Assembly (NCBI GenBank): GCA_003223065.1
Contig: QHXU01000256.1
Span: 4,339 to 11,377 of the forward strand
DNA length: 7,039 nucleotides
Direction: 5' to 3'
Source of the DNA: Acidobacteriota bacterium
Lineage (GTDB): Bacteria > Acidobacteriota > Terriglobia > Bryobacterales > Bryobacteraceae
Shown here: positions 1-6,189 of the stretch, piece by piece
Layout: every line of letters begins with the position of its first letter
Position numbering within the stretch: position 1 is the first letter of the stretch
The notes under the pieces: generated by a model
Seen by the model: only the letters and a program-made list of their open reading frames with translations
Told to the model about the DNA's origin: nothing
The model's database searches: none
Position numbers and translations under genes: made by a program

Positions 1-1
1 G

Positions 2-514
2 TGGGGACTGTGGGACCTGCCGCGTTTGTCATCCTCGCCGTGGCTGATCAAGGGTCCGTTCGGAGGCTGGGAAATCGCGGGAATCTGGGCTTGGCGAACC
101 GGTACTCCGTTCTCGGTCACATCCGGGCAGGATCGCTCGCTGAGCGGAGTAGGGCTTGACCGCGCGGACTTGAGCGGGAACCCATCTTTAAGCGGAGACC
201 GATCGCGCAACCAGGTCATCAGTCAGTACTTCAACGTGAACGCATTTGCGTTGAACGCCCCGGGAACTTTTGGAACGGCTCCACGCAACCTGCTGCGCAA
301 CCCGGCATTTTTCAATTTGGACCTGACGCTCCAGAAAGCTTTTCCGATCGTCGAGCTCCGGCGGCTTCAACTGAGGGCTGACTTCTTCAACTTGTTCAAC
401 AACGTCCACCTGAATCCTCCGGGTTCAAACCTGAGCAGCACGAACACCTTCGGCAAGATCACCTCGGCCGGCGATCCGCGGATCATTCAGCTGGCGCTGC
501 GATTCGAGTTTTGA
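2..514 (+). CDS. TonB-dependent receptor (Oar-like), C-terminal fragment
   Basis: This is the 3' end of a large outer-membrane receptor; the reading frame is open from the first bases, so the gene starts outside the window and the true length is unknown. About 170 residues remain. They show the end of a TonB-dependent beta-barrel: aromatic-rich alternating strands, a GGWEIAGIWAWRTGTPFSV segment, a late NLDLTLQKAFPI strand, the ADFFNLFNNVHLNPP segment typical of these receptors, and a C-terminal LALRFEF ending in Phe, the usual signal for outer-membrane insertion by the BAM complex. The same order of motifs (R-N-P, DL-L-K-FP, F-N-FN, FG, PR-Q-LRF-F) is found at the end of the complete receptor on the opposite strand, so the two are paralogues. 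Family knowledge: such proteins import or bind large substrates with TonB energy. The ligand cannot be told. An internal TTG at 26 is not the start. Confidence 0.88.
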   Translation, partial: WGLWDLPRLSSSPWLIKGPFGGWEIAGIWAWRTGTPFSVTSGQDRSLSGVGLDRADLSGNPSLSGDRSRNQVISQYFNVNAFALNAPGTFGTAPRNLLRNPAFFNLDLTLQKAFPIVELRRLQLRADFFNLFNNVHLNPPGSNLSSTNTFGKITSAGDPRIIQLALRFEF

Positions 515-522
515 GGCCGAGG

Positions 523-534
523 CGTTTTAAAACG
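523..534. repeat. Short palindrome at the junction of the two convergent receptor genes
   Basis: CGTTTTAAAACG is a perfect 12-bp palindrome without a loop. It covers the TAA stop of the minus-strand receptor and lies just after the TGA of the plus-strand receptor fragment. It has no GC-rich stem followed by a U tract, so it is not a classical intrinsic terminator, although it sits where a bidirectional terminator would be needed. The palindrome is seen directly; any role is inference. Confidence 0.35.
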
Positions 535-3500
535 TGAAGCGTAAGGAACCCTGCATCACGCGAGGCGCGCGAGTCGTGGTCACCTGCCCGAACAGCGGAT
601 TCACCTGGGTGCCGGCCGGATCGAACCGCGCTGTTGTGTTCAAGCCCGAATACTGGGTGTGGTTGAAGGCGTTGTACGCTTCCCAGCGGAATTGGAAAAA
701 GCGCTTCTCGCCGCTCACCGGGAAACTCTTTGAGAGCGCGAGATCCCAATTGTTGACGCCGGGATTCCGGACGCTGGTTTTGCCCGCGTTGCCGGGATCT
801 CCCTTGCCCGGCCGCGCGAAAGCCGCCGGGTTGAACCAATGGTAAAAGGTCGACGAGCCGGCGTTCGCATCGCCAACAATGTTCACCCGTTGACCGTCGC
901 CGCCGCCGGTGAGATCGGCGCCGTCGGTGGTGGTGAAGCCGATAGGCATGGGCGTGCCGCTGACGAATTGGGCAATGCCGCTCAACTGCCAGTCGTCGAG
1001 CAAGTGGTGAACCACCGGGTTCGGCAACAGACGGCTTACGTTCGGCGCCTGGTAGGTGAAATTGACCACCACGTTGTGCGTCTGGTCGGAGCCGTCCAGG
1101 CCGTAGATCCATGAGCGCAGCGGCCGGTAGACCGGGATGTTCGTCGTACAGCTCGTGCAACTGATCGCAGCGTAGTCCAAGTACTTCGAGTACGTATACG
1201 CGAGGCCAAGTTGCAGGCCCTTGGCGAAGCGCCGGTTCAGCGATAACAGCAGAGCATGGTAGTTCGAGCTGTAAGCGTTATCGGTCAACGTGATGTTGTT
1301 GTAGCCGGGGAACGGCCGGAAAAAGTTGTCGATCAGCGGCTTGCCCGGGCTGGTTGGGTCCTGGTTCTGCGCGAGGAAACGGGCGCCGTAAGGAACGGTG
1401 TTCAGCGCCAGGGTCTGAGGCATGTGGCGGGCGAAAACGCCGAGATAAGAGACATCCAGCAAGGTCGAGAATCCGAGGTCCTGCTGGACTCCGAACGTGA
1501 TGTTGTAATTGTTCGGCGTCTTGTTCTGACGGTTGTAAGCATTGGTATCGCTCGGCGCGAGCACGCCGGTGCTCTGCAGAAATGAGTTCAAGTTTCCGTA
1601 AAAAGTGATCGGCGTGAAAATCGCCGGAGGATTCTCCGTGGTTTGGCTCCATTTGGTAAGGCGCATGTTATAGAGAATCGAGGCGCCTGCCCGAATGGCC
1701 GTCTTGCCTTTGCCGAATGGGTCGTAGGCAAACCCGAAGCGCGGACCGTACAAGACCGGCTGCTGGTCGACAAAGCCCCGCGGATAATTCTTGTCTCCCG
1801 ACAAAACTCCGCCGGGCGCTGGATTTCCAGTGCCGGGAACGAACGCGCCGATGTAGGCAGCCGGAAGGAACTGGCCGGTTACCGGGTCCTTCGCGCTTCT
1901 GACGTTGTTCGGACCGATTGCAGGTTGATAGAACAGCGGCACCTGGCTGGTTTTGTACAGATCGAGAGTGAGCACCGATTGCTGCCCGTCGTAACGCGGA
2001 TACATCTGGTTGTACCAACTGAAGCGCATGCCGTAATCGAGCGTCAGCCTGCGATTGACTTTCCAGGTGTCCTGAGCGAACCACTCCGCGATGCTTTCCC
2101 GCTCGTTGGCGCCGAAGCGTGCGTTCGATTCCGTATAGGAATCGAAAATTCCAAACGCCGCGTTCGCGAACGCGAAATTGGTGTCGAAGGGATTGTTGGT
2201 GTCTTTCTGGAAGTTGAAGGTCCCGTCAAACTTGCTTCGCTCGCCTTCGTACTCTCTCAGCCGGTATACTGCGACGCCCAGTTTGAAGGTGTGGGCGGCG
2301 CGCGTGATAGTCACGTTGTCGTTAAAGCTGAACGTAAAATCTGTCCCGCCTGTAAGGAACCGGTCATCGAAAGTAACGTCCGGCGAATTGGGGAGAGACG
2401 TGCCGAACGAGAAGCGCGGAATAATGCCCTGCGGATTCGACTGCGGATACCACTGTCCCGCAGTGAAGCCGACGGCGGACCTGAGGACCTTGTCCAGGTC
2501 GGCTTGTCCTCCAACCGGGTACCATGCTTCGTGGTTGTGCCGGATGCCGGCGGTCGCCTCCATCACGATCGTCGGCGTGAAAATGTGCGTCCAGCCTATG
2601 CTGAGTCCGGACTCGGTGAAGCAATAGCATTGCGCGAAGAACCCCGTGGGCTTGGCGCCCGCGGCAACGGCGTAACCGTTCTGCTGCGCCAGCCAGGTCT
2701 TGCCGCGCACAAAAAAACGGTCCTTATCCGACGGCACGATATCGAACTTGAACAGTTGGCTTCGCTTGGGATCGTTCAGGACTTCCTGGATCTGGTAATT
2801 GTAGTTGCCGCCGGTGATGGCTCGGCTTGTAAAGTTCGGGAGCGGCAACGTGTTGAGAAGGGCCACGGGATCGAGACGGCTCTTCTGGATGGCGTTTCCC
2901 GGGACGGGGGCTCTGGTGACCGGATCCGTGATGACAATCTGTTTTCCGTTCGTGTCGAGGGTCTGCGAAAAATCTCCGATGCGCTCGGACGCGGTGGGCA
3001 TGGTGTATTGCGTGAGCGCGCCGGGAACGCGGATCGACCAATTTTCGAGGGCGTAAAAGCCGAACAACAGGTTTTTCTGGGTGTTGAATTTTCCGGGGAT
3101 GTAGATGGGCCCGCCGAGCGTCGCGCCGAACGTGTTGTAGCGGTACTCGGGCCGCGGAACATTGGTGCGGTTGTTGAAGAAGTCGTTGGCGTTGAGATCC
3201 TCATTGCGCACGTACCAGTAGCCGCTGCCGTGGTAATCCTTGCCGCCGGACTTGGTCACCACTTCCACTACCGCTCCTCCGTTGCCTGCGTATTCCGCCT
3301 GGTAACTGTTGAGGATCACCTTGACCTCGCCGATGGCATCCAGGGTCGTGACGCTCGAAAACGTGGCGGGCGTTCCCAGATCGTTGCTCACGACTCCGTC
3401 CACAGCGAGGATATTGTTGCTGTTGGAAACACCGCCGATATTCGGCGTGGAAGTACCGAAGCTGCCGCCCACGGAATCCTGGTCGGCCTGATACTGCACG

Positions 3501-3997
3501 CCGGGAATGGTCCTCAAGAGCGAGACAACGTCACGCCCGCGCGCGGTCAGGTTACCGAGCTGGGAAGAGGTGAGCTGGGCGGAATGCTCCGCGCTGTCGG
3601 TTTGCACCATAGCGCCCTGGGCTTCGACGGTGACGGTGTCTGTTACGGCGCCGATTTGAAGCTGGATATCGCCTACCGCCACCCGCTCGTTGGCGCTCAC
3701 CACCACGCCGGTTCGCTGGAACGTCTTGAATCCACCGTGCTCCACCCGGAGCGAGTAGGTGTCCGGGGGCACCGCCACGAAGTTAAACGCGCCGATTTCG
3801 TTGCTAGTAGTGGCTCGGCTGTCACCGGTCTTCTCGCTGGTTAATGTCACTTTGGCCGCCGGTACCACTTGGCCGGAAGGGTCCGTGACGGTTCCCACAA
3901 CAGTGCCGGTAACGGTCATTTGTGCGAATGCCGCCGGACCGGATAGCAGCAGGAACAACAGGCGGCTCAGTGGGCTGGAATGTCTGGACTTGGACAT
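527..3997 (-). CDS. TonB-dependent receptor with carboxypeptidase-regulatory-like domain (Oar-like)
   Basis: Complete 1156-aa outer-membrane receptor. Residues 1-25 are a Sec signal peptide (basic SKSR start, LLFLLLSG core, AFA before Q26). Residues ~30-118 form a carboxypeptidase-regulatory-like beta-sandwich (VVGTVTDPSGQVVPAAKV, then FNFVAVPPDTYSLRV and GFKTFQR). Residues ~119-255 are the TonB plug, with TDTVTVEA at its start, LLRTIPGV, ILAVDGV and GGAVVEVVTKSGG. The rest is a long barrel ending in GSLRFTF with terminal Phe. Length is normal for the acidobacterial family. The ATG at 3997 is preceded by AAAGGGGG eight bases upstream and fits the signal peptide, so the start is firm. Expected role: TonB-driven uptake or binding of a large substrate at the outer membrane; the ligand is not predictable. 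It converges on a paralogue 12 bp away and has its own promoter and operator-like palindromes upstream. Confidence 0.95.
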   Translation of the reverse strand: MSKSRHSSPLSRLLFLLLSGPAAFAQMTVTGTVVGTVTDPSGQVVPAAKVTLTSEKTGDSRATTSNEIGAFNFVAVPPDTYSLRVEHGGFKTFQRTGVVVSANERVAVGDIQLQIGAVTDTVTVEAQGAMVQTDSAEHSAQLTSSQLGNLTARGRDVVSLLRTIPGVQYQADQDSVGGSFGTSTPNIGGVSNSNNILAVDGVVSNDLGTPATFSSVTTLDAIGEVKVILNSYQAEYAGNGGAVVEVVTKSGGKDYHGSGYWYVRNEDLNANDFFNNRTNVPRPEYRYNTFGATLGGPIYIPGKFNTQKNLLFGFYALENWSIRVPGALTQYTMPTASERIGDFSQTLDTNGKQIVITDPVTRAPVPGNAIQKSRLDPVALLNTLPLPNFTSRAITGGNYNYQIQEVLNDPKRSQLFKFDIVPSDKDRFFVRGKTWLAQQNGYAVAAGAKPTGFFAQCYCFTESGLSIGWTHIFTPTIVMEATAGIRHNHEAWYPVGGQADLDKVLRSAVGFTAGQWYPQSNPQGIIPRFSFGTSLPNSPDVTFDDRFLTGGTDFTFSFNDNVTITRAAHTFKLGVAVYRLREYEGERSKFDGTFNFQKDTNNPFDTNFAFANAAFGIFDSYTESNARFGANERESIAEWFAQDTWKVNRRLTLDYGMRFSWYNQMYPRYDGQQSVLTLDLYKTSQVPLFYQPAIGPNNVRSAKDPVTGQFLPAAYIGAFVPGTGNPAPGGVLSGDKNYPRGFVDQQPVLYGPRFGFAYDPFGKGKTAIRAGASILYNMRLTKWSQTTENPPAIFTPITFYGNLNSFLQSTGVLAPSDTNAYNRQNKTPNNYNITFGVQQDLGFSTLLDVSYLGVFARHMPQTLALNTVPYGARFLAQNQDPTSPGKPLIDNFFRPFPGYNNITLTDNAYSSNYHALLLSLNRRFAKGLQLGLAYTYSKYLDYAAISCTSCTTNIPVYRPLRSWIYGLDGSDQTHNVVVNFTYQAPNVSRLLPNPVVHHLLDDWQLSGIAQFVSGTPMPIGFTTTDGADLTGGGDGQRVNIVGDANAGSSTFYHWFNPAAFARPGKGDPGNAGKTSVRNPGVNNWDLALSKSFPVSGEKRFFQFRWEAYNAFNHTQYSGLNTTARFDPAGTQVNPLFGQVTTTRAPRVMQGSLRFTF

Positions 3998-4005
3998 CCC
4001 CTGAT

Positions 4006-4013
4006 CCCCCTTT
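4006..4013 (-). promoter_or_regulatory. Ribosome binding site of the 1156-aa receptor
   Basis: On the minus strand AAAGGGGG precedes the ATG by eight bases (ATCAGGGG between). It is a purine-rich Shine-Dalgarno-like run that fixes the ATG at 3997 as the start. Confidence 0.7.
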
Positions 4014-4042
4014 CAAGTTTACGTTAGCGGTAAAGTGCCTTT

Positions 4043-4071
4043 ATAATACGGGCGGTTTCCCGGGAAGTCAA
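4043..4071 (-). promoter_or_regulatory. Sigma70-type promoter of the 1156-aa receptor
   Basis: Read on the minus strand, TTGACT (4066-4071) and TATTAT (4043-4048) are separated by exactly 17 bp, a near-consensus housekeeping promoter. Transcription would start near 4036, leaving a leader of about 40 nt before the ATG at 3997. Motifs and spacing are seen directly; activity is inferred. Confidence 0.75.
4057..4066. promoter_or_regulatory. Palindrome inside the receptor promoter spacer
   Basis: TTCCCGGGAA is a perfect 10-bp palindrome between the -35 and -10 boxes, touching the last base of the -35 box. A protein bound here would block RNA polymerase, so this is a plausible repressor site. It is short and GC-rich, so chance is possible. 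Confidence 0.35.
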
Positions 4072-4091
4072 GGGGGGCGAATCCGCCCAAA

Positions 4092-4115
4092 AACCGTTTA
4101 CGATCGTAAACCGTT
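4092..4115. promoter_or_regulatory. Long operator-like palindrome upstream of the receptor promoter
   Basis: The core GTTTACGATCGTAAAC (4096-4111) is a perfect 16-bp palindrome. With one mismatched pair (4095/4112) the symmetry extends to 24 bp, 11 of 12 pairs matching. The same stretch contains a direct repeat of AAACCGTT (4091-4098 and 4108-4115). The centre is about 67 bp upstream of the predicted receptor start site, a distance common for activators, and about 130 bp upstream of the small plus-strand gene at 4236. No loop or U tract follows, so it is not a terminator. A dimeric transcription factor site is the best reading; the regulator is not in the window. Confidence 0.6.
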
Positions 4116-4235
4116 GTACCCGTTCGTGAAATTCAGTACAAAGCGCGCAAAAATGTTGGTCTCACGGAAGCAGGTCAGTGGTATATTCCTTTCACGGGCA
4201 ACACGCCCAACGCGAGCGGAGGAATCGCGATACTC

Positions 4236-4478
4236 ATGCTACGTGAAAACCTGGAGAACGTGCGGCGCAAGATGGTCGCCCAAAAAAAGGAACTATTTGA
4301 CGCCCTTCAAGTCGAGGGCCAACTCTTCGATGAATGGCAAAGGAGCAACGATGATGCCGCTGCCTTCCGGCGTTGGCGAGAGCAAAGAACCAAAGTCTCA
4401 AAATTGAGGTCCGTGTTCCAGCAGACGGTCGCAGACTTTGTGTTCGCCAAGAAAACGTCCAAAGGTGGCGGGATGTAG
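4236..4478 (+). CDS. Small helical protein of unknown function
   Basis: An 80-aa protein I do not recognise. The start ATG at 4236 has GGAGGA (4218-4223) 12 bases upstream, a good motif at a rather long distance. The sequence is highly charged and almost free of proline and glycine from residue 1 to about 70 (LRENLENVRRKMVAQKKELF, then DEWQRSNDDAAAFRRWREQR), which predicts two or three long amphipathic helices, perhaps a coiled-coil hairpin; the tail TSKGGGM is flexible. There is no signal peptide or membrane segment, so it is probably cytoplasmic. A TATATT at 4182-4187 could be a -10 box, but the nearest -35-like TTGGTC is 20 bp away, so the promoter is uncertain. It faces away from the receptor gene across a 238-bp intergenic region and converges on the HNH gene. 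Function unknown. Confidence 0.65.
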   Translation: MLRENLENVRRKMVAQKKELFDALQVEGQLFDEWQRSNDDAAAFRRWREQRTKVSKLRSVFQQTVADFVFAKKTSKGGGM

Positions 4479-4568
4479 TAGAGGGAACTCGTTGCAGGCA
4501 AAGGGATTATCGCGCCAACTTTCCGGGGCAGGGCTGCATCAATGTGACCCTGAAAATGGCGGATCTTC

Positions 4569-4578
4569 CGGCCGGCCG
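4569..4578. repeat. GC-rich palindrome between two convergent genes
   Basis: CGGCCGGCCG lies in the 125-bp gap between the stops of the small helical protein gene and the HNH gene. It could help end transcription, but there is no loop and no U tract, so an intrinsic terminator is not supported. Nothing else is visible in the gap. Confidence 0.25.
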
Positions 4579-4603
4579 CAGCGCAAATTAATGCGACAAC
4601 TCG

Positions 4604-4960
4604 CTATGCAGTGGCCCGGGCACGCAATCGAGCCGTCTTGGACTCCCACTCTTTGCGTAGCTCCGCGCGGCGGTTTAGCACGTACGTTTTGGCCTCCTGG
4701 AAACTTGCAAAGAGGCGCTGGCCCTTCAATAGATTGCAGGGCCGGCAAGCAGCCACGAGGTTATGCGGATCCTTCTTGCCCTTGTGTGCCCGCGGGATGA
4801 CGAAGTCCACTGACATCACCAGAGAGTTCTCGAAGTGGGCCGCGCCGTCCAGTCCGCAATACTGGCAACGAAATCCATCGCGCTGGAGAATGCGCTGCCC
4901 TTCTTCCCAGGTCAGCGGCTTCTCTATACCGGTCAGGCCGAAAAAGCCCATCCTTGGCAT
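4604..4960 (-). CDS. HNH endonuclease-family protein
   Basis: A 118-aa protein with the ββα-metal/zinc-finger layout of HNH proteins. Zinc ligands are C32-x2-C35 (FRCQYCG) and C72-x2-C75; the core is VDFVIPRAHKGKKDPHNL followed by ACRPCNLLKG. The family Asn (N67 or N76 by alignment) and the CN-x2-K ending are present. At the usual Asp-His, however, residues 52-53 are Asp-Phe, so the general-base histidine of classical HNH nucleases is missing unless H59 or H66 replaces it. The N-terminal KPLTWEEGQRILQRDGF helix and C-terminal charged helix (FQEAKTYVLNRRAELRKEW) flank the finger. Start ATG at 4960 has GGAGGT five bases upstream; a second ATG at codon 4 is less well placed. It stands alone, divergent from the Tat-protein gene, with no restriction, phage or intron partner visible, so its substrate is unknown. 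Confidence 0.85.
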   Translation of the reverse strand: MPRMGFFGLTGIEKPLTWEEGQRILQRDGFRCQYCGLDGAAHFENSLVMSVDFVIPRAHKGKKDPHNLVAACRPCNLLKGQRLFASFQEAKTYVLNRRAELRKEWESKTARLRARATA

Positions 4961-5030
4961 AAGGCACCTCCACTAATACTGGCTTCTGGGATCAGTATGC
5001 TCCTGCTCATCAGAAATTGGAAGCCGCAAC

Positions 5031-5057
5031 TTGAGCGACGCAAATTTGTGATATACT
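5031..5057 (+). promoter_or_regulatory. Promoter of the Tat-protein gene pair
   Basis: TTGAGC (5031-5036) and TATACT (5052-5057) are 15 bp apart, short for a standard promoter, but TGA directly before the -10 box makes TGATATACT, an extended -10 element that tolerates a poor -35. The start of transcription would be near 5064, giving a leader of about 70 nt with a small GAGTC/GACTC hairpin at 5082-5097. Confidence 0.55.
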
Positions 5058-5120
5058 CCCGGCCGGTAAGCCTGTGTCGACGAGTCTTTGACGACTCATC
5101 TCCTGAAGGCAACACACGAG

Positions 5121-5130
5121 AAGGAGGAGA
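5121..5130 (+). promoter_or_regulatory. Ribosome binding site deciding the Tat-protein start
   Basis: AAGGAGGAGA ends two bases before the ATG at 5133, with the AGGAGG core five bases from it. This strong site selects 5133 over the in-frame TTG at 5088, which has no such site and would place a polar stretch in front of the signal peptide. Confidence 0.8.
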
Positions 5131-5132
5131 CC

Positions 5133-5681
5133 ATGGACCCAAAACTGATTCGTCCCTGGAGTAGATTCTTGCAAGGTTCAAGCGGCTCGCCGTCCCGCGA
5201 GTCTGTCTTGTCGCGCCGCGGATTTCTGGGCACTGCCGGTACCGGGGCCGTGCTCGGCGCCGGATTGTCGACGCCAGCGTTCGCAGATAAAGACAAAGAC
5301 AAAGACAAAGACAAAGATGACGGTAAGGGTAAAGGTAAAGGTGAGGAGGACGAGAATGAAGAGGAAGTCCGCTGCGCGGTCGCTCTGCCCATACCTCATC
5401 TGACCAATGGCGTTTTGCACGTCTATTTCCCTGGGCCAATTGACGGCTCAATCGTGGCGACAGATGGCACCGGCGCTCACCCCGAAGGCCGCGATCCCTC
5501 GACGGTCACGAACTTCAACGGGTTTGTGGGCCAAGCCGACCTCACTTTCAGCGGTACCGCGACAGACACCAATACCGGTGGTCAGGCCACGTATCAGTTC
5601 CACACGGACACGCGATTCATGAAGGGCGCGTTTATCGCTTCGGATCAGCGGAGATACGAGGGCGCCTTCGCGTTCATATGA
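5133..5681 (+). CDS. Tat-exported protein with Asp-Lys repeat tract, unknown function
   Basis: A 182-aa secreted protein of unknown function. Residues 27-32 are SRRGFL, a twin-arginine motif (R28-R29), followed by a Gly/Ala-rich hydrophobic stretch and TPAFA ending at A51, so export by the Tat pathway with cleavage before D52 is predicted. The mature protein begins with (DK)5 (52-61), then GKGKGKG (64-70) and a Glu/Asp run (71-78): a charged, probably disordered spacer. Residues ~80-182 are rich in Thr, Gly and aromatics (NGVLHVYFPGP, GQADLTFSGTATDTNTGGQA, YQFHTDTRFMKGAF) and end YEGAFAFI, suggesting a small beta-sandwich. There is one cysteine (C81) and no catalytic signature I can name. A Tat signal on a protein with no evident cofactor domain is notable; folding before export is implied. 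An ATG overlapping its stop suggests coupling to the next ORF. Confidence 0.85.
   Translation: MDPKLIRPWSRFLQGSSGSPSRESVLSRRGFLGTAGTGAVLGAGLSTPAFADKDKDKDKDKDDGKGKGKGEEDENEEEVRCAVALPIPHLTNGVLHVYFPGPIDGSIVATDGTGAHPEGRDPSTVTNFNGFVGQADLTFSGTATDTNTGGQATYQFHTDTRFMKGAFIASDQRRYEGAFAFI
5286..5345 (+). repeat. Hexanucleotide tandem repeat inside the Tat-protein gene
   Basis: Five 6-bp units, GATAAA then four GACAAA (5286-5315), encode (Asp-Lys)5. After GATGAC, a second series of GGTAAG/GGTAAA/GGTAAA/GGTGAG (5322-5345) encodes the Gly-Lys part. Unit length is a multiple of three, so slippage would change the spacer length without breaking the frame. Confidence 0.9.
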
Positions 5682-5779
5682 ATCGACAGCATTACAGCGA
5701 GCCCGTTGGGCCCGCATTCGTACGATCCTGGCATTTCCCCTTCGTTGCTTCTTTGGACGATCGAGATACCAGAGAATAG
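5678..5779 (+). pseudogene. Possible displaced 5' end of the following ORF
   Basis: An ATG at 5678 overlaps the TGA of the Tat-protein gene (ATGA), the usual arrangement for translational coupling. It opens a 33-codon frame (MNRQHYSEPVGP...) that closes at TAG 5777-5779. Removing one base from the GGGCCC run at 5708-5713 would continue MNRQHYSEPVGP directly into HSYDPGISPS of the downstream ORF, giving a gene with a normal start. No strong Shine-Dalgarno precedes this ATG, which is acceptable for re-initiation. The joining is inference; the bases and frames are seen directly. Confidence 0.45.
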
Positions 5780-6152
5780 TGTAAGTATCGATTTGGATCA
5801 CGGCGTGGCGACTCTTCGGTTGAAAGACATCTGTAGCGTATTCGACGCCTTTACGGTTCCGAACAGCTTCGACCCTGCCCACGCCCTGGGCTTTGTGAGC
5901 GCTGTTGTGAACTCACTTCGTATTGACTGGAACTGCACGAATCCCCGGCACTTCAGCAGCGCAGCGAGCCGCTTCGCCGCGGATTTCAAAGAGGGTTCCG
6001 CCACAATTGCCGTGACGGTGACGACCCCATCCACGGCGCCCCCGTTTACGCCGGCGGCGCAACATGGCTTCCAATTCACTGCGAACCCGGCGACAAGCGT
6101 GACCGACTTCGCCCAGATCGGACAAGAGCGGAACGGGGCTCTCTTCAGCTAG
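5706..6152 (+). CDS. Companion protein of unknown function; start unresolved
   Basis: An ORF of up to 148 aa from TTG 5706, in the same frame as the Tat-protein gene and only 24 bp after its stop. The body reads like a real protein: DPGISPSLLLWTIEIPENSV, DLDHGVATLRLKDIC, VVNSLRIDWNC, SATIAVTVTTPSTAPPF and a closing HGFQFTANPATSV...IGQERNGALFS, all suggesting a beta-rich fold. It has no signal peptide, lipobox or membrane segment. I do not recognise a named family. The TTG lacks a convincing ribosome site and no ATG lies in frame between the upstream stop and the conserved-looking part. A better start, ATG 5678 overlapping the upstream stop, is one base out of frame. The gene may therefore be frameshifted, recoded, or affected by a sequencing error. 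Co-transcription with the Tat protein is likely from spacing. Confidence 0.65.
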   Translation: MGPHSYDPGISPSLLLWTIEIPENSVSIDLDHGVATLRLKDICSVFDAFTVPNSFDPAHALGFVSAVVNSLRIDWNCTNPRHFSSAASRFAADFKEGSATIAVTVTTPSTAPPFTPAAQHGFQFTANPATSVTDFAQIGQERNGALFS

Positions 6153-6159
6153 GGAATTA

Positions 6160-6172
6160 CGCAAGACTTGCG
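6160..6172. repeat. Inverted repeat just after the two-gene unit
   Basis: CGCAAG-A-CTTGCG, six matching pairs around one base, starts eight bases after the TAG at 6152. The one-base gap is too small for an RNA hairpin loop, so a DNA-protein site is more likely than a terminator. Confidence 0.4.
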
Positions 6173-6189
6173 ATTCATCCCCGGCGATG

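Noticed and set aside
1643..3844. A 733-codon open frame on the plus strand
   Set aside because: It lies wholly antisense to the complete receptor gene, has no recognisable domains, and its composition is what a GC-rich coding strand produces in the opposite frame.
4611..4976. A 121-codon plus-strand open frame
   Set aside because: It is antisense to the HNH gene, which has clear zinc-finger motifs and a ribosome site.
5082..5097. Riboswitch or attenuator in the Tat-gene leader
   Set aside because: Only a five-pair GAGTC/GACTC hairpin is visible in a ~70-nt leader; no known riboswitch core or terminator alternative can be drawn.
5088..5132. Upstream TTG start for the Tat protein (15 extra residues)
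   Set aside because: No ribosome site precedes it, whereas AAGGAGGAGA lies just before ATG 5133; the Tat signal is also placed normally from 5133.
5286..5345. CRISPR-like or minisatellite array
   Set aside because: The units are only 6 bp, contiguous and in frame within a coding sequence; there are no spacers.
5679..5681. Stop-codon readthrough fusing the Tat protein to the following in-frame ORF
   Set aside because: The frames do match, but the Tat protein ends in a natural-looking YEGAFAFI, TGA is followed by A rather than a leaky C context, and no selenocysteine-type hairpin is evident. An overlapping ATG offers a simpler explanation.
5448..5882. A 144-codon minus-strand open frame
   Set aside because: It is antisense to the Tat protein and its companion ORF, both of which have better protein-like composition.
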